Of a stretch of DNA of 64,000 nt, positions 58,601 to 64,000 are shown piece by piece. The first letter of the stretch is position 1; the number at the start of each line of letters is the position of its first letter. This DNA is from Nomia melanderi (Eukaryota; Arthropoda; Insecta; Hymenoptera; Halictidae). Position numbers and translations under genes: made by a program. The stretch covers positions 2,044,001 to 2,108,000 of the forward strand of contig NC_135010.1 in assembly GCF_051020985.1 (NCBI RefSeq), read 5' to 3'. The notes under the pieces were generated by a model that was given only the letters and a program-made list of their open reading frames with translations, was not told the origin of the DNA and did no database searches.

Positions 58601-61600
58601 TTAGTTATCTCAAATACGTTTAAGAGATATATAAATATCGACGACAGTAAGCAATAGTCCATAAAAAACTATTTTAACGAAACAACAGTATAAATGACAA
58701 TAATCTTTTCCGTTTTAAATTTGTAAAAGAATAATTTAATTACATTTTAAAAATTCTTATGTATTTTACGTAACAAAGAGAATTCTATTAAAATAAAAAG
58801 AATTCATAAATCTATCTAATCAGCTTGCATAATATATACATCGCAACAGTTGGTGCAGTAGACATCAAATATAAGAATGAATAATATTTTCAACAAATAT
58901 TCAGTACGTGTCCTTGAGACATCTATCTATTAGATTCTCGATTAAACGATAAAAACGTACGTGTTTGGGAATCTCTAATCATTTTGAATAGTGTTTCGAC
59001 TGTGTTCGGAAGAGTTAAACAGTGACAAAGTTGTTTGATTAGATCACGAGTGAAATATGACGGTAGTTATTACTCTTTACACGTGGTCTTAGAATATATC
59101 ATAGACATAGTTCAGGTGTGTGTCTTAAACTATTCCTTAATTTTTTTCAATGTTTCTACATTTTTTGAAAAGTTATTTATTTCTAATGTTCTTAACAAGC
59201 AGTAGAGAGTGGGATGTAAAAATTAGTTAATTCCTCTCGATATTGCATATTATACTGAAATCACATAACAGAACTCAGATAATTTTATTTTTGGAAACAT
59301 TTGAGTAATGTAAAAATAGTTTTTTTGTATGTGACAGTGAATAATGGAAAACGAACTTTATCTAAAATGTATTTATTAACCAATCAAAGGTTTTGCATTA
59401 TTAAATCAGTGATTTAAAATTAAAAAAGTACTATTAAATGATAATTCAATACTTAAATTCTCGGTAAGTATCATTAATGTAATTAACACGAGTAATACTA
59501 AAAAATTATTTAACATTACGTGTAGAAATTACTTATAAAAGAATTATTTAAAGCTATTGATTAGAATAGATTGACATTATAACCCCCCCACGAATATCTT
59601 GACAGCACAATACCTTAAAAGTTTAATAGCTGATTTGAAATAAAAATTGGAATACAAAGTCAGAAGTGTAATAAAAATAATATGTAAATACCTTAGCTTC
59701 GAGAAATTATCTTTTTAAACTCACGTAAGTACTTATAAAGTAATAAAATATCTTATTGTGTAAAGTATAAGAAAATGAAGTTTTCATAATCTTAAATAGA
59801 GTTTCTAGTTTATTGTTACTTTATCAATGCGTTTCGTAACTACGGTAAATATGTATTTAAGTTTTATTCTCATAAATGAATATATTATATTCTAAATGGA
59901 TGATTTGCAAATGAAAACGTATGTACGATAAGTTTTATTAATGGGAATGGTAATTGGTGCCTCTTGATTTTTGATACTATAGATCATGGCGGGAGAAGAT
60001 ACGTCACCGTAAGCTCAGACACGTACATACGGTGAATTGAGTATGGTTATTAATATCGTTTAATTATCACAGCGACAGTGATAACAAGATTTTAATCGAT
60101 TTCGCAATGCCTCCCACTGTATATCCTTCAGGTTAGCTAAATGGTTTCAGTTAAATAACGTGAGATGTTCAGTAAACAGTGTCGGCAGATCATTCGCAGA
60201 TAAAATTTTCTATTTGCTCAGATTGATCGATAATTTCTGTTTCAGTTGTTATATACTTAAATATACACAGATTGGACGAATTAAAAACAGATTTATTGAT
60301 GGATTTTATGTTTAGTTACAGCCAATATAAATATTATTAAAAATTTGTGATTTAAATCTGTAAAATTTTTAAATTAGTATAAATAAATACCTAAGACTTT
60401 TATTATTTTTTCAGTGCTGTTTGAAATAAACTCTTCAAAACTAGTTACAGATTATTTATTTTTTCCCAGGAAATCAAAATTCTGAAGACTTGCATATCAT
60501 GAGAGATAAGTTGCAGATTTTTTAATAAGGTTCAGTAATTAGGACCATGGTTTAAACATTATGAAAAGTTAAAAACTTATCAAATGTTTGATTTTTCAAA
60601 GTATCCATTCAAAAAATAACTGATAAAGATATGAATGCTCGGTGATACTCGGAGGAAAGAACAAATTTTGTTCTACATATTTGTCAGAACGTGCAGTAAA
60701 GATTCTTCTAGCGGTGATTTTTAATATTTTAATATTTTTAATATTCAATCGAAAAGTGTTATCAGACAGCTGAGTGAAATATAAAAAACGGTTTAAAACA
60801 TTATAAAAACAGTTTTAGTGTTAAAAAGGCGAATATAAGACTTAATATTAATAACTGAGCACTATACCGTGAAAGAACTATTGAACAATACTTCATACAA
60901 TAAACATTCATTCATATAACCATAATTTTCGATTGACTAAAACAATAAATCTTCAGATCGTTAGAAATTGTAATCATTCTCAAACCCGAATCAAAATTGT
61001 ATCAGATTACATTGTAAAAGACAGAGTTTCAAAGCTTTTTATGCCCACTCTATACGAGTTGGAGGTATGTAAGGATTTAATTTTTTTCATGTTTGAAAAA
61101 AAAACGTGGATATTTTCTGCAAAACTTGATACTGATATTACTTAAAATTATTGTGTAAAGAATTAAAAGAAAGATTATTTATAATTTTTGAAATATTAAC
61201 AGTATATTGTTGGACATGGACATTGTTGATAATATTCCCTGGACATAATCAGTATTATTAATAAAACCTTCGGATATAATTAATTATATAATTGTTATTT
61301 AGAAAATAAACGATAATTAGAGAAAATGACCAAAGTTTTATCTTTATTTATATATTTACATTGCGACATAAAATGTATATATATTTTCAGAGAATATGTG
61401 TTGTACAAAGTTGTTGGTAAACAATCGAAGTAATATTATTAGAACCCTTTTGGACGTTTGATTTCCTCGAAACATATAAAAATATATTATTTTTAAAAGA
61501 ATATGGCAATTTTTTCAACCATTTTCGACCTATGTTTTTAAAAAGTGTAAACCAATTTTCAGGCCGCTCTTTCATACAGAAAATTCAAAGCTTTGCAATA

Positions 61601-62159
61601 CATGTTTAAATATTTAAAAACAATAAAAATAGCAAATTTTGAAGCTATATCTTTCATAAATTTACTATGTTTTTCTTTAAAGTAAAATTTATTTAAGATG
61701 TCTGTGCGTTCATGTCATTATTATTTCACATCTTTTATCATTCTCTTGCAAGATCTCTATATGCAGATTCACTAAAAATTTTAATTTCGATAAGAACTTA
61801 TTTTAAACTTTAAAAAATTATGAAAAATGATGAAAAGTGAATATTTCAAAAATTTGTTGTTCTTCAGGTCCATTCAAAATTCAGATGTTATCAATACCAT
61901 TGTAAATATTCGATTAGCCATTCGACAGCTGAAAAGTACTTTCTATGCTTCATGAAAGTCAATTTCAATATCTATGACACCAAATATTCACATGAAATCA
62001 TAAATCCAATAACACCTTTCTCTCTAAAGGAAAAAGGTATCACATGTTATCTCTTATTTAACACGAGTATAGCATTGTAAACAAATTCTATTACGAAAAC
62101 AGAAAAAGAATGGCACAGACTTATCAAGATACCCAATACACAACAAGAAAAAGTAAAAA

Positions 62160-62500
62160 AGTTTGTTTGCACCGCGAACGCGCGGTCGCATCTGTTCCCG
62201 TTTCGTTAACTATGACGACAGTGCACGGAGGCCGATCCGTTCTTCGATCGAAAATTAAATTTCAGCAATTAGCCAGCTGCTATTAGCTTTATGAGATGTT
62301 TGGTGTGCGCCATTAGCAATGCGCGGGAATAGACGGAAGAGTTTACCGGGCGCGTTGGTGTGCGCGTGTGTGTACATCACGTCGATTCTATTAAATCATA
62401 ATGGGTTCACAATGTGAGCCTCTGCTCGCGGAGGTTGACTAGGAACGAACATAGACACCATACCTAAAGCCGAGATCTCGTCTATCTCGCCGAGATCCGT
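62160..62500. promoter_or_regulatory. Candidate conserved regulatory block
   Basis: Raised G+C with dense binding-site-like words: CAATTAGC and CCATTAGC homeodomain-type cores, a CAGCTG E-box, TTTATGAG (posterior Hox/caudal-like), then cgagatctcgtctatctcgccgagatc with repeated CGAGATC. No reading frame. This resembles developmental enhancers in texture only; conservation cannot be tested here. Confidence 0.35.
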
Positions 62501-62510
62501 GTCTTTAGAC

Positions 62511-62967
62511 CAGGGATTGAAAAGGTTCCGAAAATAACTGTTTGAAACTATTATATATCGGTTCCCACTGAAACAGTTATGACAAATTGACGTAAGTCAT
62601 AACTGTTATTTGGTATATCGGTTCTGAGCTGTATCGGTTTCCTGAAGTACTGGAACCGATATTATGTCGGTTCTGAAACGGTTCTGTAACTGTTATTTTT
62701 TTATGCTTGAACCAGTTATGAAAAACCGAAAAATAATAGTTTTGTAATGGTTATTTTTTGGTGTTTAAAACAGTTATGAAGAACCAAAGTGAAGAACCAA
62801 AATGAAGAACTGAAAAATAACTGTTATAGAATCGTTTCAGAATCAACATAAGAACCGAAACTGATATAGCTCAGAATCGATATACCGACTAACAATTATG
62901 ATTTATTTCCATTCTTCGTGACTGTTTCAAGAACCGAAACCGATATCGTAACTGTTTTCAATTCCTA
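62511..62967 (+). mobile_element. hAT-like non-autonomous element, copy 2, with 8-base target duplication
   Basis: Left end CAGGGATTGAAAAGGTT and reversed right end TAGGAATTGAAAACAGT. It is flanked by ctttagac (62503-62510) and ctttaaac (62968-62975), seven of eight bases alike, as expected for hAT. The interior is built from iterated ggttctgaaac, aaccgatat and aaataactgttat variants in both orientations. Confidence 0.7.
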
Positions 62968-63154
62968 CTTTAAACTGGTCATACTCCGGATTACCCGCCG
63001 TGTGAAAAAAATGGAGTAACAAGCAAAGTGCATACGAGAATGGTTATCACCTTTCTGCTACCACTACGCCTAGCGAAAAGTATTCCATCGATGAAATTTA
63101 AGTGTAACTTGATGTTATGGATTGATTGCGTGGAGAGTTCTTACTTGTTTTCGC

Positions 63155-63615
63155 TCTGACTTATTGAATGCACGTGTTAAACTGACTATTCGAAATCAAG
63201 GGTATTAGTGCAAGAGACATAACGGAGAATAAGAGCGTTGATCTCTGTTTATGTTTACAACATATAGTTTAGGAGATGTTCGATACCGACGATCGATGCG
63301 CTCATCGATGCACGGTACGCGGTGTCGTCGTCCCCGATCGCTCTAATTTATGATTTAGTACACGAAATAACATTATATTGCTAATCGTTGAATTTGTCTC
63401 AACATCCACTATTACGTTGTAAAAAAAAGACATATGATTCCATTAAAAAAAAGTAACTTGCCCTTGATATCTCCCCTATCTACATAACTATGGAAATAAT
63501 ATTAATGCTACATAATGTGCCCCTTCATGCCAAACAACTTTTGTAAGAACACTTTTTTTCTAACTTCAATACTTTACGAAATATTCCACGGTACACATAT
63601 ATACGGCATACTCTG
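63155..63615 (+). mobile_element. Dispersed element D, copy 2
   Basis: Same orientation and block order as 39831-40272, diverged by substitutions and small gaps. Right end cggcatactctgtatat corresponds to atacaccctgtatat of copy 1. No coding frame. Confidence 0.7.
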
Positions 63616-64000
63616 TATATACAAATCATTTTTTCGATGAGAGTGTTACTAAGTTTGATTGAACATTTTTTGTCAAGGGTATTAGTATTTATTAAGTAAT
63701 TCAAGCAAACTTTTTCGATTGCTGGCTTAATTATTACATATATTATTAGTTATATAGTAATAGTCTAGCTTGTGCTATTTACCATACTTATAATATTTAC
63801 ATTAAAATTTATATTTTTCTAGGTATTCATATACTTCTTTAAGAACATAAAATTCTTATCATCGGTTTCATTTGATTGTTACTTATACTGAAATGTTGAT
63901 AAAGTTCGTAACAGTTGTTATTCCAGTGTACTTTGCTCGTAAACTAAAAGTAACTTGGCCTACTTTACATCAAAGCAAAAATAATTACATGAAATATAAT

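Larger units (their letters stand above)
43700..64000. other. Gene-poor region right of the OATP gene
   Basis: About 20 kb in which I recognise no protein-coding exon or RNA gene. It holds the MITEs and other elements listed separately. Less A+T-rich blocks at about 45120-45830, 49560-49690, 52140-52400, 54930-55320, 59980-60250 and 62160-62500 are candidates for regulatory sequence or unannotated first exons. Confidence 0.6.

Overview
The window is animal nuclear DNA: strongly A+T-rich, split coding exons with GT..AG introns, long 3' UTRs and many short non-autonomous DNA transposons. The protein sequences and repeat types point to an insect, most probably a hymenopteran (bee, wasp or ant). 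The insect call rests on the proteins; the order is an inference. Two protein-coding genes are supported, both on the plus strand. No tRNA, rRNA or CRISPR array was recognised.

Region 1 (1-7690) holds the 3' end of an RBM24/RBM38-type RNA-binding protein gene. Two alanine/tyrosine-rich C-terminal exons are visible (866-1083 and 4002-4162, matching splice phase), followed by a probable 3.5 kb 3' UTR. The RRM exons lie outside the window to the left. The donor of the first exon can be read through into an open, Gln/His-rich 61-codon tail ending at 1268, a candidate alternative C-terminus.

Region 2 (7691-20586) is intergenic. It contains TTAA-flanked MITEs, a broken Tc1-like transposase and, near 16.6-17.1 kb, a less A+T-rich block ending in a good splice donor, which may be the non-coding first exon of the next gene.

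Region 3 (20587-43053) is a complete seven-exon organic anion transporter (OATP/SLCO) gene. All exon junctions agree in phase and give 700 residues, 12 predicted membrane segments, the OATP signature in exon 3 and a Kazal-like cysteine-rich loop in exons 5-6. It most resembles insect Oatp74D, the Drosophila ecdysone importer (EcI); that subfamily call is from memory of sequence patterns. Its introns are heavily colonised by MITEs, including a three-deep nested insertion in intron 3.

Region 4 (43054-64000) is the OATP 3' UTR and about 20 kb without a recognisable gene. It carries more MITEs, two opposed copies of a hAT-like element, a G+C-rich island at 45.1-45.8 kb and several less A+T-rich blocks that look like candidate regulatory sequence, the best at 62.16-62.50 kb.

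The most notable pattern is the density of short elements that begin and end at TTAA (piggyBac-type target). At least three large families occur here, with clean nested insertions that show the TTAA target duplication directly.
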